Shown: positions 45,224 through 53,764 of the stretch, one piece after another
How the letters are laid out: each line of letters opens with the position of its first letter
Position numbering within the stretch: position 1 is the first letter of the stretch
Source of the DNA: Duganella radicis
GTDB lineage: Bacteria > Pseudomonadota > Gammaproteobacteria > Burkholderiales > Burkholderiaceae_D
Direction: 5' to 3'
Assembly: GCF_009720825.1 (NCBI RefSeq)
Contig: NZ_WNKY01000019.1
Coordinates: 1-64,000 of the forward strand
Length of the DNA stretch: 64,000 nt
The notes under the pieces: model-generated
The model's database searches: none
What the model was told of the DNA's origin: nothing
The model's input: the letters and a program-made list of their open reading frames with translations, nothing else
Translations under genes and position numbers: made by a program

Positions 45224-45323
45224 TGAACGCATGAAATCCCTTCACGCCACCGACAATCAACGCAGCCCCGCTGCGCTGGGTGGCGCACGCTCCAACATTA
45301 TTCGAATTATTCAGGGTCGCTGA
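45219..45323 (+). CDS. candidate isoleucine leader peptide
   Basis: A 34-codon frame (or 30 codons from the second ATG at 45231) ends with Asn-Ile-Ile-Arg-Ile-Ile-Gln-Gly-Arg and a TGA at 45321. Four of five consecutive codons (45297-45311) are ATT for Ile. It lies directly upstream of a threonine dehydratase-like gene, the enzyme type that begins isoleucine synthesis. Its last codons form one arm of a hairpin that ends at a T-run before that gene. This is the design of an amino-acid attenuator: ribosome stalling at Ile codons would change RNA folding. There is no clear Shine-Dalgarno sequence, which weakens the case for translation. Confidence 0.5.
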   Translation: MIERMKSLHATDNQRSPAALGGARSNIIRIIQGR

Positions 45324-45393
45324 GCTGCGGCTGCGTGCCGGTGCTTGGCGCCCCGGAGACACGCGCAGTCCCCTTTGAATAATCCGTTTTTTT
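45306..45393 (+). promoter_or_regulatory. candidate transcription attenuator
   Basis: ATTATTC and AGGG (45306-45316), which are the last Ile codons, pair perfectly with GAATAAT (45377-45383) and CCCT (45371-45374), with a two-base bulge. A nested GC-rich hairpin (45331-45341 with 45353-45368) lies inside, and seven T follow at 45387-45393. Upstream, CGCAGC (45261-45266) can pair with GCTGCG at 45270, 45324 or 45330, giving mutually exclusive folds as in known attenuators. Confidence 0.5.
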
Positions 45394-45403
45394 GGAGCAT
45401 CTC

Positions 45404-46408
45404 ATGACGCCTTACCCATTGCTGTCCGATATCCACGCCACCGCCGAGCGCCTGCGCGGCAAGGTCCTGCATACGCCTGTGTGGCGCTGGCAGACCGGCA
45501 TCATCGAAGAACAATTTCCCGCCACCGAGGTCTGGCTCAAGCTGGAGCTGTTCCAGAAGACCGGCACTTTCAAGCTGCGCGGCGCGCTCAACAACATCGC
45601 CGCGATGGACGAGGCGGCGCGCGCACGCGGCGTGGTGGCGGTCAGCGCCGGCAATCACGCGATCGCGGTGGCTTACACGGCGCGGCTGGCTGGTTGCGGC
45701 GCCAAGGTGGTGATGCCGATGCACGCCAACCCGGCGCGCATCGATGCCTGCCGCGAGCTGGGCGCGGAGGTGGTGCTCAAGGCTGACATGCACGCCGCCT
45801 TCGCCCACGGCGACCAGTTGGTGCGCGAGGAAGGCCGCACCATGCTGCATCCCTACGACGGCCCGCTGACCGCGCAAGGCACGGCCACCGTGGGGCTGGA
45901 GCTGATGCGGCAGGTGCCGGGGCTGGACGCGGTGGTGGTGCCGGTGGGCGGCGGCGGCCTGCTGGCCGGCATCTCGGCCGCCGTGCGCCAGACCAATCCA
46001 CATTGCGCCGTCTACGGTGTCGAACCGTTTGGCGCCGATGCGCTCTATCAAAGCATGCGCGCGGGCGCGCCCGCCAGGCTGGAGCGCATCGACACCGTGG
46101 CCGACAGCCTCGGCGCGCCGTACGCCATGGACTACAGTTTCAATGTCTGCCGCCGCTTCGTCAGCGAGGTGGTGCGCGTGACCGATGACGAGATCTGCCT
46201 GGCCATGCTGCATCTGTTCCGCGACGCCAAGCTGGTGGCCGAGCCGGCCGCCGCCGTCGCCACGGCGGGGCTGATGGGGCCGCTGCGCGAGCGTCTGGCC
46301 GGCAAGCGCGTGGGCCTGATGGTATGCGGCTCCAATATCGATCCAGTCCGCTTTGCCGAGTTGCTGGCGCGGGGGGCGCGCATCCGCGATACAATGCCAG
46401 TATGTTAA
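45404..46408 (+). CDS. threonine/serine dehydratase-like PLP enzyme
   Basis: A 334-residue fold-type II PLP enzyme of the short threonine dehydratase/serine racemase group. The PLP lysine is in GTFKLRGA near residue 54, the phosphate-binding glycines in VPVGGGGLLAG, and SAGNHAIAVAY contains the substrate-binding loop. There is no C-terminal ACT-like regulatory domain, so allosteric feedback by isoleucine is not expected, which would leave room for transcriptional attenuation. GGAG lies eight bases before the ATG. The stop overlaps the start of the PHP-domain gene by 7 bases. It may serve isoleucine synthesis, threonine catabolism or another beta-elimination. Confidence 0.85.
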   Translation: MTPYPLLSDIHATAERLRGKVLHTPVWRWQTGIIEEQFPATEVWLKLELFQKTGTFKLRGALNNIAAMDEAARARGVVAVSAGNHAIAVAYTARLAGCGAKVVMPMHANPARIDACRELGAEVVLKADMHAAFAHGDQLVREEGRTMLHPYDGPLTAQGTATVGLELMRQVPGLDAVVVPVGGGGLLAGISAAVRQTNPHCAVYGVEPFGADALYQSMRAGAPARLERIDTVADSLGAPYAMDYSFNVCRRFVSEVVRVTDDEICLAMLHLFRDAKLVAEPAAAVATAGLMGPLRERLAGKRVGLMVCGSNIDPVRFAELLARGARIRDTMPVC

Positions 46409-47235
46409 AAGTAGACCTGCATTGTCATTCCAACGTCTCCGACGGCGTGCTGGCGCCCGCCGCTGTGGCGGAAACCGCCCGCAAGGCCGGCGTCGACGTC
46501 TGGGCGCTCACCGACCACGATGAGGTGAGCGGCATCCCCGCCGCGCGCGCCGCCGCCGAGGCGCGGGGCATGCGCTTCGTCACCGGCGTCGAGATTTCCA
46601 TCACCTGGGCCAAGGAGACGGTACACATCGTCGGCCTGCAAATCGACGAGAACAACCGGGCCTTGGTGGAAGGCCTGGCCGCCACCCGTTCCGGCCGCGA
46701 CAACCGTGGCCGCGAGATTGCCAAACAGCTGGAGTTGATCGGCATCGAGGGCGCCTACGAAGGCGCGCTCAAGTACGTCGGCAATCCCGACCTGATGTCG
46801 CGCACCCACTTTGCGCGCTATCTGGTCGAGATCGGTGCTTGCGCCAGCACGGCCGAGGTGTTCAAGAAGTATCTGTCCGAAGGCAAGCCTGGCTACGTGG
46901 CGCATTGCTGGGCCACGCTGGCGCAGTCGGTGAAATGGATACGCGACGCCGGCGGGATCGCCGTGATCGCCCATCCGGGCCGCTACCGCTTCACCCAGAT
47001 GGCGCAGGGCGAGCTGTTCAGCGAATTCAAGCAACTGGGCGGCACCGCCATCGAGGTGGTGACCGGCAGTCACACGCCGGACCAGTATCCGGTGTACGCG
47101 CAACTGGCCAATCACTACGGCTTCCTGGCCTCGCGCGGCACCGATTTTCACGCGCCGGGCGAATCGCGCATCGATTTCGCCGCGCTGCCGCCGCTGCCGG
47201 CCAATGTCACGCCGGTCTGGCACGATTGGTGGTAA
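46402..47235 (+). CDS. PHP-domain 5'-3' exoribonuclease RNase AM-like (YciV/TrpH)
   Basis: A 277-residue PHP-domain protein. The metal-binding motifs are DLHCHSNVSDG at the start, ALTDHDEVSG, AVIAHPGRYRF and TDFHAPGE near the end. This matches the YciV family, where the E. coli member trims the 5' ends of ribosomal RNAs and acts on short nucleotides. The ATG at 46402 overlaps the dehydratase stop. In E. coli yciV lies beside yciO; here yciO follows after htpX, so the grouping is conserved. Confidence 0.88.
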   Translation: MLKVDLHCHSNVSDGVLAPAAVAETARKAGVDVWALTDHDEVSGIPAARAAAEARGMRFVTGVEISITWAKETVHIVGLQIDENNRALVEGLAATRSGRDNRGREIAKQLELIGIEGAYEGALKYVGNPDLMSRTHFARYLVEIGACASTAEVFKKYLSEGKPGYVAHCWATLAQSVKWIRDAGGIAVIAHPGRYRFTQMAQGELFSEFKQLGGTAIEVVTGSHTPDQYPVYAQLANHYGFLASRGTDFHAPGESRIDFAALPPLPANVTPVWHDWW

Positions 47236-47343
47236 TTTCGCCTGTCGATTACCGATGGCATGTAAGTAGCTGTATCTTGATTTTGCGTTGGCGCGGTCTT
47301 ACCTTATGATTTCGGCAAATTGTCCGTCCCCGGAGACCTACTC

Positions 47344-48225
47344 ATGAAACGCATTATCCTGTTTATCGCCACCAACCTCGCTGTGATGCTGGTGCTGTCC
47401 ATCGTCCTGTCGCTGCTGGGCATAGGCCGTCCGGGCTCGGGCAGCACGCTGCAACTGGGCAGCCTGCTGGCGTTCTCGCTGGTGGTCGGTTTTACCGGCG
47501 CCATCTTCTCGCTGCTGATTTCCAAGCCCATGGCCAAGTGGTCGACCGGCGCGCGCGTGATCGACAATCCATCCAATTCCACCGAGCTGTGGCTGGTGAA
47601 TACCGTGAAAGCGCTGTCCGAGCGCGCCGGCATCGGCATGCCGGAAGTGGCGGTGTACGAGGGCGAACCGAACGCGTTCGCCACCGGCGCCTTCAAGAAC
47701 TCGGCGCTGGTCGCCGTCTCGACCGGCCTGCTGCAAAGCATGAACCGCGACGAGGTGGAGGCCGTGCTGGGCCACGAGGTCGCCCACATCGCCAACGGCG
47801 ACATGGTGACCATGACCCTGATTCAGGGCGTGACCAATACCTTCGTGGTGTTCCTGGCGCGTATCGTCGGCTTCTTCGTCGACAGCATGCTCAACAAGAA
47901 TGAAGAGCGCCGCGGGCCCGGCATCGGCTACATGATCACCGTGTTCGTGTGCGAGATCGTGTTCGGCCTGGTGGCCTCGCTGATCGTGGCCTGGTTCTCG
48001 CGCCAGCGCGAATTCCGCGCCGACGCCGGTTCGGCCAAGTTGCTGGGCAGCACGCTGCCGATGCAGCACGCGCTGGCGCGCCTGAACGGCGTGGAGCCGG
48101 GCCAGTTGCCGCAGTCGTTTGCCGCGTCCGGCATCAGCGCCGGCCGTGGCGGCTGGGGCGCGCTGTTCTCGACCCACCCCCCGTTTGAAGAACGTATCGC
48201 GGCCTTGCGTAGCGTACAATCTTAA
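47344..48225 (+). CDS. htpX: membrane protease HtpX
   Basis: A 293-residue zinc metalloprotease of the inner membrane (M48). Two N-terminal helices (about residues 3-23 and 40-58) are followed by the active-site GHEVAH near residue 140, two more helices (about 155-180 and 195-215) and the third ligand Glu in the segment QREFRADAGSAKL. HtpX degrades damaged membrane proteins together with FtsH and is usually heat- or envelope-stress-induced. GGAGA lies about ten bases before the ATG at 47344. The yciO gene starts 2 bases after the stop. Confidence 0.95.
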   Translation: MKRIILFIATNLAVMLVLSIVLSLLGIGRPGSGSTLQLGSLLAFSLVVGFTGAIFSLLISKPMAKWSTGARVIDNPSNSTELWLVNTVKALSERAGIGMPEVAVYEGEPNAFATGAFKNSALVAVSTGLLQSMNRDEVEAVLGHEVAHIANGDMVTMTLIQGVTNTFVVFLARIVGFFVDSMLNKNEERRGPGIGYMITVFVCEIVFGLVASLIVAWFSRQREFRADAGSAKLLGSTLPMQHALARLNGVEPGQLPQSFAASGISAGRGGWGALFSTHPPFEERIAALRSVQS

Positions 48226-48227
48226 GC

Positions 48228-48851
48228 ATGAGCCAATTCTTCCAGATCCATCCGGTCAATCCGCAGGCCCGCCTGATCAAGCAGGCGGCGCAGATCATCC
48301 ACGGCGGCGGCATCGTCGCCGTGCCGACCGATTCCTGCTACGCGCTGGTGTGCCATCTGGACGACAAGGGCGCGGTCGAGCGCTTGCGCCGCATCCGCGG
48401 CATCGACGAAAAACACCATCTGACCCTGCTGTGCCGCGATCTGAGCGAGCTGGGCGTGTACGCCCGCGTGGACAACCGCCAGTTCCGTCTGCTGAAGGCG
48501 GCCACGCCGGGGCCGTTCACCTTTATTCTCGAAGCGACCAAGTGCGTGCCGCGCCGGCTCAGCCATCCTTCACGCAAGACCATCGGCCTGCGGGTGCCGG
48601 AAGACGCCATCATCAACGCCTTGCTGGCCGAGCTGGACCAGCCGCTGCTGGGCACTACCCTGATCATGCCGGACGAGGACGAGCCCCTGAATGATGCCGA
48701 TGAGATTTGCGCACGCCTGGGCAAGCAGCTGGAGCTGATCATCGACGGCGGCGCATGCAGCATGGAGCCGACCACCGTGATCGACCTGACCGGCGACACC
48801 GCGGAACTGGTACGCCAGGGCCGTGGCGACGCCGCCGCATTCGGACTCTGA
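48228..48851 (+). CDS. yciO: YciO, Sua5/YrdC-domain protein
   Basis: A 207-residue YrdC-fold protein. Strong YciO features are the start MSQFFQIHPVNPQARLIKQA, VPTDSCYAL, the segment RRLSHPSRKTIGLRVP and KPTTVIDLT-like EPTTVIDLTGD. YrdC proteins make threonylcarbamoyl-adenylate for the t6A modification of tRNA; the YciO branch has the fold but weaker or uncertain activity, so a true TsaC function should not be assumed. It starts 2 bases after htpX and is likely co-transcribed. Confidence 0.9.
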   Translation: MSQFFQIHPVNPQARLIKQAAQIIHGGGIVAVPTDSCYALVCHLDDKGAVERLRRIRGIDEKHHLTLLCRDLSELGVYARVDNRQFRLLKAATPGPFTFILEATKCVPRRLSHPSRKTIGLRVPEDAIINALLAELDQPLLGTTLIMPDEDEPLNDADEICARLGKQLELIIDGGACSMEPTTVIDLTGDTAELVRQGRGDAAAFGL

Positions 48852-48895
48852 GCCCTCCGCAAGGCGGGCTCGGCACCTCTGGTAAAATCCCCTCC

Positions 48896-49573
48896 ATGAA
48901 CGAAACCGACAGTATTATCCAGACCATCACGGTCTATCTGATCCCTGTTCTTTTTGCAATTTCCCTGCACGAAGCCGCACACGGATACGTCGCCCGCTAT
49001 TTCGGCGACCCCACCGCCGCCGATCTCGGCCGCCTGACCGCCAATCCGCTGAAACACATCGATCCCTTTGGCACCATCCTGCTGCCGCTGGTGCTGAGCC
49101 TGGTGGGCTTGCCCGCGCTGGGCTACGCCAAGCCGGTGCCGGTCGATTTCGGCCGCCTGCGCAATCCGAAAAAACAGATGGCCTTCGTGGCCGCCGCCGG
49201 CCCGGCCGCCAACTTCGCCATGGGCCTGGGCTGGATGGTGCTGTGGGTGATCCTCAGCTATGTATTCGGCATGGACCAGCATGACTTCTTCGTGCAGATG
49301 GCCAAGGCCGGCATCGGCGTCAACTCCGCCATGTGCGTGTTCAACCTGATTCCGGTGCCGCCGCTGGACGGCGGCCGCATCGTCACCGGCCTGTTGCCGA
49401 TGCCGATGGCGCGCCGCTTTGCCCGTATCGAACGCTATGGCGTGTATATTTTCATTGCGCTGATCCTGATGATGCAGTTCGGCCTGCTGACCGGCTTCCT
49501 GGTCGGCGGCATGCACATCGTGCAAAGCGTCTGGCACCTGCTGGTCACTCCCCTGATGTACCTTTTTAGCTGA
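48896..49573 (+). CDS. site-2 protease family (M50) membrane protein
   Basis: A 225-residue integral membrane metalloprotease-like protein with about five helices. The zinc motif HEAAH lies in the first helix region (ISLHEAAHGYVARYFGDPTA), and the second metal-ligand segment is FNLIPVPPLDGGRI. It belongs to the short YwhC-like branch without a PDZ domain. Substrates are unknown. The ATG at 48896 has no strong binding site, but the protein starts cleanly with the hydrophobic helix. trpS follows after 7 bases on the same strand. Confidence 0.9.
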   Translation: MNETDSIIQTITVYLIPVLFAISLHEAAHGYVARYFGDPTAADLGRLTANPLKHIDPFGTILLPLVLSLVGLPALGYAKPVPVDFGRLRNPKKQMAFVAAAGPAANFAMGLGWMVLWVILSYVFGMDQHDFFVQMAKAGIGVNSAMCVFNLIPVPPLDGGRIVTGLLPMPMARRFARIERYGVYIFIALILMMQFGLLTGFLVGGMHIVQSVWHLLVTPLMYLFS

Positions 49574-49580
49574 GCCGACT

Positions 49581-50783
49581 ATGTATCCCGACCGCGTAGT
49601 ATCCGGCATGCGTCCCACCGGCTCCATGCATCTGGGCCATTACCACGGCGCGCTGAAAAACTGGATCAAGATGCAGACCGAGCTGCCGTGCCTGTTCTTC
49701 GTGGCCGACTGGCACGCGCTGACCACGCACTACGACGACCCGTCCGTCATCGAGCGCAGCACCTGGGACATGGTGATCGACTGGCTGGCCGCCGGCATCG
49801 ACCCGTCGCAATCGACCCTCTTCATCCAGTCGCGCGTGCCCGAGCACGCCGAACTGCACCTGCTGCTGTCCATGGCCACGCCGCTGGGCTGGCTGGAGCG
49901 CGTGCCGACCTACAAGGACCAGATCGACAATCTGGCCAATAAAGACCTCGCAACCTACGGCTTCCTCGGCTATCCGCTGCTCCAGGCCGCGGATGTGCTG
50001 ATCTACCGCGCCAGCCAGGTGCCGGTGGGCGAGGATCAGGTGCCGCACATTGAAATGATGCGCGAAATTGCGCGCCGTTTTAACCACTTGTACGGCAAAG
50101 AAAAAGGATTCGAGGAGAAGGCGCAGGATGCCGTCAAAAAGCTGGGCAGCAAGCGTGCCAAGCTCTACAACGAACTGCGCACCGAATACCAGCAGGACGG
50201 CAAGGAAGCAGCGCTGGAGCAGGCCAAGGCCATGCTGGACGATGCGCAGAGCCTGTCCATGGGCGACCGCGAACGCCTGTTCGGCTACCTCGAAGGCAGC
50301 CGCAAGCTGATCCTGGTCGAACCGCACGCGCGCCTGACTGAGGCCTCGCGCCTGCCGGGCCTGGACGGCCGCAAGATGTCCAAGAGCTATGGCAACGCGA
50401 TCGCCCTGCGCGAGGACAAGGACGCGGTCAGCAAAAAGATCAAGACCATGCCGACCGATCCGGCGCGCGTGCGCCGCACCGACGCCGGCGACCCCGCCCG
50501 CTGCCCGGTCTGGCAGTTCCATCAGGTGTATTCCGACCAGCCGACCCAGGAATGGGTGGTAAAAGGATGTAAATCCGCCGGCATCGGCTGCATCGAATGC
50601 AAACAGCCAGTGATCGACGCCATCATCAAGGAACAGGAGCCCATGCACGAACGCGCCCAGGCCTACCTGGACGACCCGTCGCTGGTGCGCGCCATCGTTG
50701 CCGATGGCAATGACGCCGCCCGCAAGCTGGCGCTGGAAACCATGCGCGACGTGCGCGAAGCCATGGGGCTGGCCTACACATGA
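49581..50783 (+). CDS. trpS: tryptophanyl-tRNA synthetase
   Basis: A 400-residue class I aminoacyl-tRNA synthetase for tryptophan. The HIGH-type motif is HLGHYHG near residue 17, and the KMSKS motif is GRKMSKSYGN near residue 265. The length is somewhat longer than the 334 of E. coli TrpS, as is usual for this betaproteobacterial form. The stop overlaps the methyltransferase start by 4 bases. It sits in the series htpX-yciO-M50-trpS, all on the plus strand. Confidence 0.96.
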   Translation: MYPDRVVSGMRPTGSMHLGHYHGALKNWIKMQTELPCLFFVADWHALTTHYDDPSVIERSTWDMVIDWLAAGIDPSQSTLFIQSRVPEHAELHLLLSMATPLGWLERVPTYKDQIDNLANKDLATYGFLGYPLLQAADVLIYRASQVPVGEDQVPHIEMMREIARRFNHLYGKEKGFEEKAQDAVKKLGSKRAKLYNELRTEYQQDGKEAALEQAKAMLDDAQSLSMGDRERLFGYLEGSRKLILVEPHARLTEASRLPGLDGRKMSKSYGNAIALREDKDAVSKKIKTMPTDPARVRRTDAGDPARCPVWQFHQVYSDQPTQEWVVKGCKSAGIGCIECKQPVIDAIIKEQEPMHERAQAYLDDPSLVRAIVADGNDAARKLALETMRDVREAMGLAYT

Positions 50784-51334
50784 GCATGAGCGATCAGATT
50801 TCTCCCTGGGTGCGGCGCTACGCCCCGCTGGTCCCGGGCGGCGCGGTGCTGGACCTCGCCTGCGGCAGCGGCCGCCATTCACGCCACATGGCCGCGTTGG
50901 GCCATGAAGTGGTGGCGGTCGACCGCGACACCACCGCCCTGGCCGCCGCAGCCGGCCCCGGCATCACCACCAGCGCCATCGATCTGGAAGAGGACGGCGC
51001 GGCCTGGCCCTTCGGCCCACAGCGATTCGCCGGCATCGTGGTGACAAACTACCTGCATCGGCCGCTAATTGCCGACATGCTGGCCAGCCTGGCGCCCAAC
51101 GGCGTGCTGATTTACGAGACCTTCGCAGACGGTAACGCGCAGTTCGGCAAGCCATCCAACCCGGCCTTCCTGCTGCAAGCGGGCGAGTTGCTGGAACTGG
51201 CGCGCGAGCATGGCCTGCGCGTGATCGCCTTCGAAGATGGTGTGATTACCGAGCCAAAAGCTGCCATGGTGCAACGACTATGCGCCGTGAAGCCCGATTT
51301 TCCCCGAGAGGCGGCGCTATTACCGCCATTTTGA
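50780..51334 (+). CDS. class I SAM-dependent methyltransferase
   Basis: A 184-residue Rossmann-fold methyltransferase. Motif I is VLDLACGSGRHS (about residues 27-38), and the acidic end of strand 2 is VVAVDRD. The strand-4 motif is IVVTNYLHR. The acceptor is unknown; it could be a small molecule or protein. The ATG overlaps the trpS stop (ATGA), so it is translated with trpS. Some relatives are annotated as tellurite or thiopurine methyltransferases, without clear support here. Confidence 0.85.
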   Translation: MSMSDQISPWVRRYAPLVPGGAVLDLACGSGRHSRHMAALGHEVVAVDRDTTALAAAAGPGITTSAIDLEEDGAAWPFGPQRFAGIVVTNYLHRPLIADMLASLAPNGVLIYETFADGNAQFGKPSNPAFLLQAGELLELAREHGLRVIAFEDGVITEPKAAMVQRLCAVKPDFPREAALLPPF

Positions 51335-51417
51335 GCGTCGATATCTGCCCCGGATGCACCACGGGCGCAAGCTATCGACTACAATCGTTGTTTTAATACT
51401 TTACGCAGTGGTTTCCT

Positions 51418-52293
51418 ATGATTAAGGGCAGCATCGTAGCAATCGTCACCCCGATGCACGCAGACGGCAGTCTGGACTTCGAGGGTTTGAATCAGCTGAT
51501 CGACTGGCACATCGCCGAAGGTACGGACAGCATCGTCATCGCCGGCACCACCGGTGAATCGGCCACCGTGAGCGTGGAAGAGCACTGCGCGCTGATCAAG
51601 GCGACGGTCGCCCACGCCAAGGGCCGCATTCCCATCATCGCCGGCGCCGGTGGCAACTCGACCGCCGAGGCGATCAAGCTGACCCGCTACGCCAAGGAAG
51701 CCGGTGCGGACGCCACCCTGCAGGTGGTGCCGTACTACAACCGTCCTACCCAGGAAGGCATGTACCAGCACTTCAAGGCCATCGCCGAGGCGGTGGACCT
51801 GCCGGTGATCCTGTACAACGTGCCGGGCCGCACCGTGGCCGACATGAGCAACGAGACCATTCTGCGCCTGGCGCAAATCCCGAACATCGTCGGCGTGAAA
51901 GACGCCACCGGCAACATCGGCCGCGGCTACGACCTGCTGCGCCTGGCGCCGAAATCGTTCGCCGTCTACTCGGGCGACGATCCGACCGCCATGGCCCTGA
52001 TGCTGGGCGGCGGCGCCGGCAACATCTCGGTCACCGCCAACGTGGCCCCGCGCGCCATGGCCGACATGTGCCGCGCCGCGATCGCCGGCGACATCGCCAC
52101 CGCTGTCGCGCTCAACAACAAGGTCTTCCCGCTGCACCAGAAACTGTTCATCGAACCGAATCCGGTGCCAGTCAAGTGGGCCTTGGCGGAAATGGGCAAG
52201 ATGCCAGGCGGCATCCGCCTGCCGCTGGTGCCGCTGGCGGCGGACTGCCACGCAGCTGTCCGCGCGGCGCTGCAAGAAGCCGGCGTCCTGTAA
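51418..52293 (+). CDS. dapA: 4-hydroxy-tetrahydrodipicolinate synthase
   Basis: A 291-residue class I aldolase that condenses pyruvate with aspartate semialdehyde, the first committed step to diaminopimelate and lysine. The Schiff-base lysine is in IVGVKDATGN (about residue 161), the catalytic Tyr in LYNVPGRT (about 133) and the Thr pair in GTTGES (about 44-49). The protein starts MIKGSIVAIVTPM, exactly the family start. bamC follows after 79 bases, the usual gene order. Confidence 0.97.
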   Translation: MIKGSIVAIVTPMHADGSLDFEGLNQLIDWHIAEGTDSIVIAGTTGESATVSVEEHCALIKATVAHAKGRIPIIAGAGGNSTAEAIKLTRYAKEAGADATLQVVPYYNRPTQEGMYQHFKAIAEAVDLPVILYNVPGRTVADMSNETILRLAQIPNIVGVKDATGNIGRGYDLLRLAPKSFAVYSGDDPTAMALMLGGGAGNISVTANVAPRAMADMCRAAIAGDIATAVALNNKVFPLHQKLFIEPNPVPVKWALAEMGKMPGGIRLPLVPLAADCHAAVRAALQEAGVL

Positions 52294-52372
52294 AACCCGT
52301 AGCAACGAGCACCCGTCCCGACTCGCGTCGGATCATATATTGCTGCACCTCAGCTTCTTAAACAGTAACGAC

Positions 52373-53572
52373 ATGACTATTCGCAAGACAGCTTTTATTT
52401 CCTCGCAGCGCGCGCTGGTAGTTGGCGCCGTGGTGGCCACCGTGACCAGCCTGAGCGGCTGCGGCATGATCAGCTCGGTGGTGGGCAACGACAAGGTCGA
52501 TTACAAGTCGGCCAAGAAAGCCAGCACGCTGGACGTGCCGCCCGACCTGACGCAATTGCAGAAAGATAACCGCTACTCGCTGCCGGATTCGAACAACGGC
52601 GTGGCCACCGCATCCGGCTACAGCGCCGCCAAGGCCGCCCAGTCGGGCGCGCTGACGCCAAACGCCGTGATCGTGCCGGGGCAGCCGTCCGCCGGCAGCG
52701 TGGCGCAAACCACGCTGAGCGATATCAAGGTCGAGCGCGACGGCAACCAGCGCTGGCTGGTGATCAAGCAGACGCCGGAGCAGCTGTGGCCGCAGCTGAA
52801 GCAGTTCTGGGAAGATTCGGGCTTCACCCTGGCGCAGGAATTGCCTGCGGCCGGCATCATGGAAACCGAATGGAATGAAAACCGCGCCAAGATTCCGCAG
52901 GATTTCATCCGCAACACCATCGGCAAGGTATTTGACTCGGTCTACTCGAGCGGCGAGCGCGACAAGTTCCGCACCCGTATCGAGCGCCGCGCCGACGGTT
53001 CCAGCGAGATTTACATCAGCCACCGCGGCGTGCAGGAAGTGGCCGTGGGCGCCGAGAAGGAATCCACCAAATGGGCGCCGCGTCCTAACGATCCGGGCCT
53101 GGAAGCGGAATTTCTGGCGCGCCTGATGAACAAGCTGGGCAACGGCGGCGAACAGCTGGCCTCGGCCAAGACCGCCGTGGAAGGCGCGATTGTGCAGCCT
53201 CAGCATGCTTCGCTGGTGGGCGCCGGCGCCGACCGTGCGGTGCAAGTGGATGAGGGCTTCGACCGCGCATGGCGCCGCGTTGGCCTGGCGCTGGACCGCG
53301 CCGGCTTCACCGTGGAAGACCGCGACCGTACCCAGGGCATTTACTTCGTGCGTTATATCAACGACGCCACCGAAACCAAGGGCTTCTTCAGCAAGCTGTT
53401 CAGCTGGGGCTCCTCGTCGGAGGAAGAGAAGGAAGCGCAGCGTTACCGTATTTCGGTGAAGGCCAGCGAAGGTAATACCAGTGTTGTGAAAGTATTGACC
53501 AATGCCGGTCAGCCGGAAACGGGTCCGGTGGGCGAGAAAATCATTACTCTGCTGCACGAGCAGTTGAAATAA
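52373..53572 (+). CDS. bamC: outer membrane assembly lipoprotein BamC
   Basis: A 399-residue lipoprotein of the BAM complex, which inserts beta-barrel proteins into the outer membrane. The lipobox is LSGC (about residues 28-31). An extended N-terminal part with LDVPPDLTQLQ, which in E. coli binds BamD, is followed by two helix-grip domains (about 120-220 and 285-395). The ATG at 52373 is chosen because it places the signal peptide near the start; an ATG at 52340 would add hydrophilic residues. It is a little longer than E. coli BamC (344). REP-like repeats and a terminator follow. Confidence 0.9.
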   Translation: MTIRKTAFISSQRALVVGAVVATVTSLSGCGMISSVVGNDKVDYKSAKKASTLDVPPDLTQLQKDNRYSLPDSNNGVATASGYSAAKAAQSGALTPNAVIVPGQPSAGSVAQTTLSDIKVERDGNQRWLVIKQTPEQLWPQLKQFWEDSGFTLAQELPAAGIMETEWNENRAKIPQDFIRNTIGKVFDSVYSSGERDKFRTRIERRADGSSEIYISHRGVQEVAVGAEKESTKWAPRPNDPGLEAEFLARLMNKLGNGGEQLASAKTAVEGAIVQPQHASLVGAGADRAVQVDEGFDRAWRRVGLALDRAGFTVEDRDRTQGIYFVRYINDATETKGFFSKLFSWGSSSEEEKEAQRYRISVKASEGNTSVVKVLTNAGQPETGPVGEKIITLLHEQLK

Positions 53573-53581
53573 CCCGTCGTC

Positions 53582-53656
53582 CCGGCGAAGGCCGGGATCC
53601 ATGGAGCGCATGTATTAACGTAGCGCAGGCGTTCCATGGATTCCGGCTTTCGCCGG
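53582..53656. repeat. REP-like inverted repeat pair
   Basis: A 24-base arm (53582-53605) and its complement (53633-53656) agree at 22 of 24 positions, around a 27-base spacer. Each arm contains the smaller palindrome CCGGCGAAGGCCGG or CCGGCTTTCGCCGG and the sequence TCCATGGA. The flank GTCGTCCCGGCGAAGGCCGG is a form of intergenic repeat known in many proteobacterial genomes. Confidence 0.75.
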
Positions 53657-53674
53657 CAGCACGCGCACAGTATT

Positions 53675-53698
53675 AAACCGGCTCCGGCCGGTTTTTTT
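53675..53698 (+). terminator. terminator of bamC
   Basis: AAACCGGC (53675-53682) pairs with GCCGGTTT (53687-53694) around TCCG, followed by a run of T to 53698. Confidence 0.88.
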
Positions 53699-53722
53699 AT
53701 GCCTGTTGAAAACCTCCAGGCG

Positions 53723-53752
53723 AAAAAAAACCGGCCGAAGCCGGTTTTTTTT
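53723..53752. terminator. bidirectional terminator between bamC and the Ala-rich lipoprotein
   Basis: Eight A, CCGGC, loop CGAA, GCCGG and eight T form a symmetrical hairpin. It can end transcription of the convergent lipoprotein gene and back up the bamC terminator. Confidence 0.88.
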
Positions 53753-53764
53753 CTCAAGCTGATA

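Noticed and set aside
45093..45362. An 89-residue minus-strand frame over the leader region
   Set aside because: Low-complexity Arg/Gly-rich composition, no binding site, and it overlaps both the hydrolase end and the attenuator; the plus-strand reading explains the region better.
47277..47310. Heat-shock promoter upstream of htpX
   Set aside because: A CTTGATT-like element is present but no matching -10 at the right distance was found.
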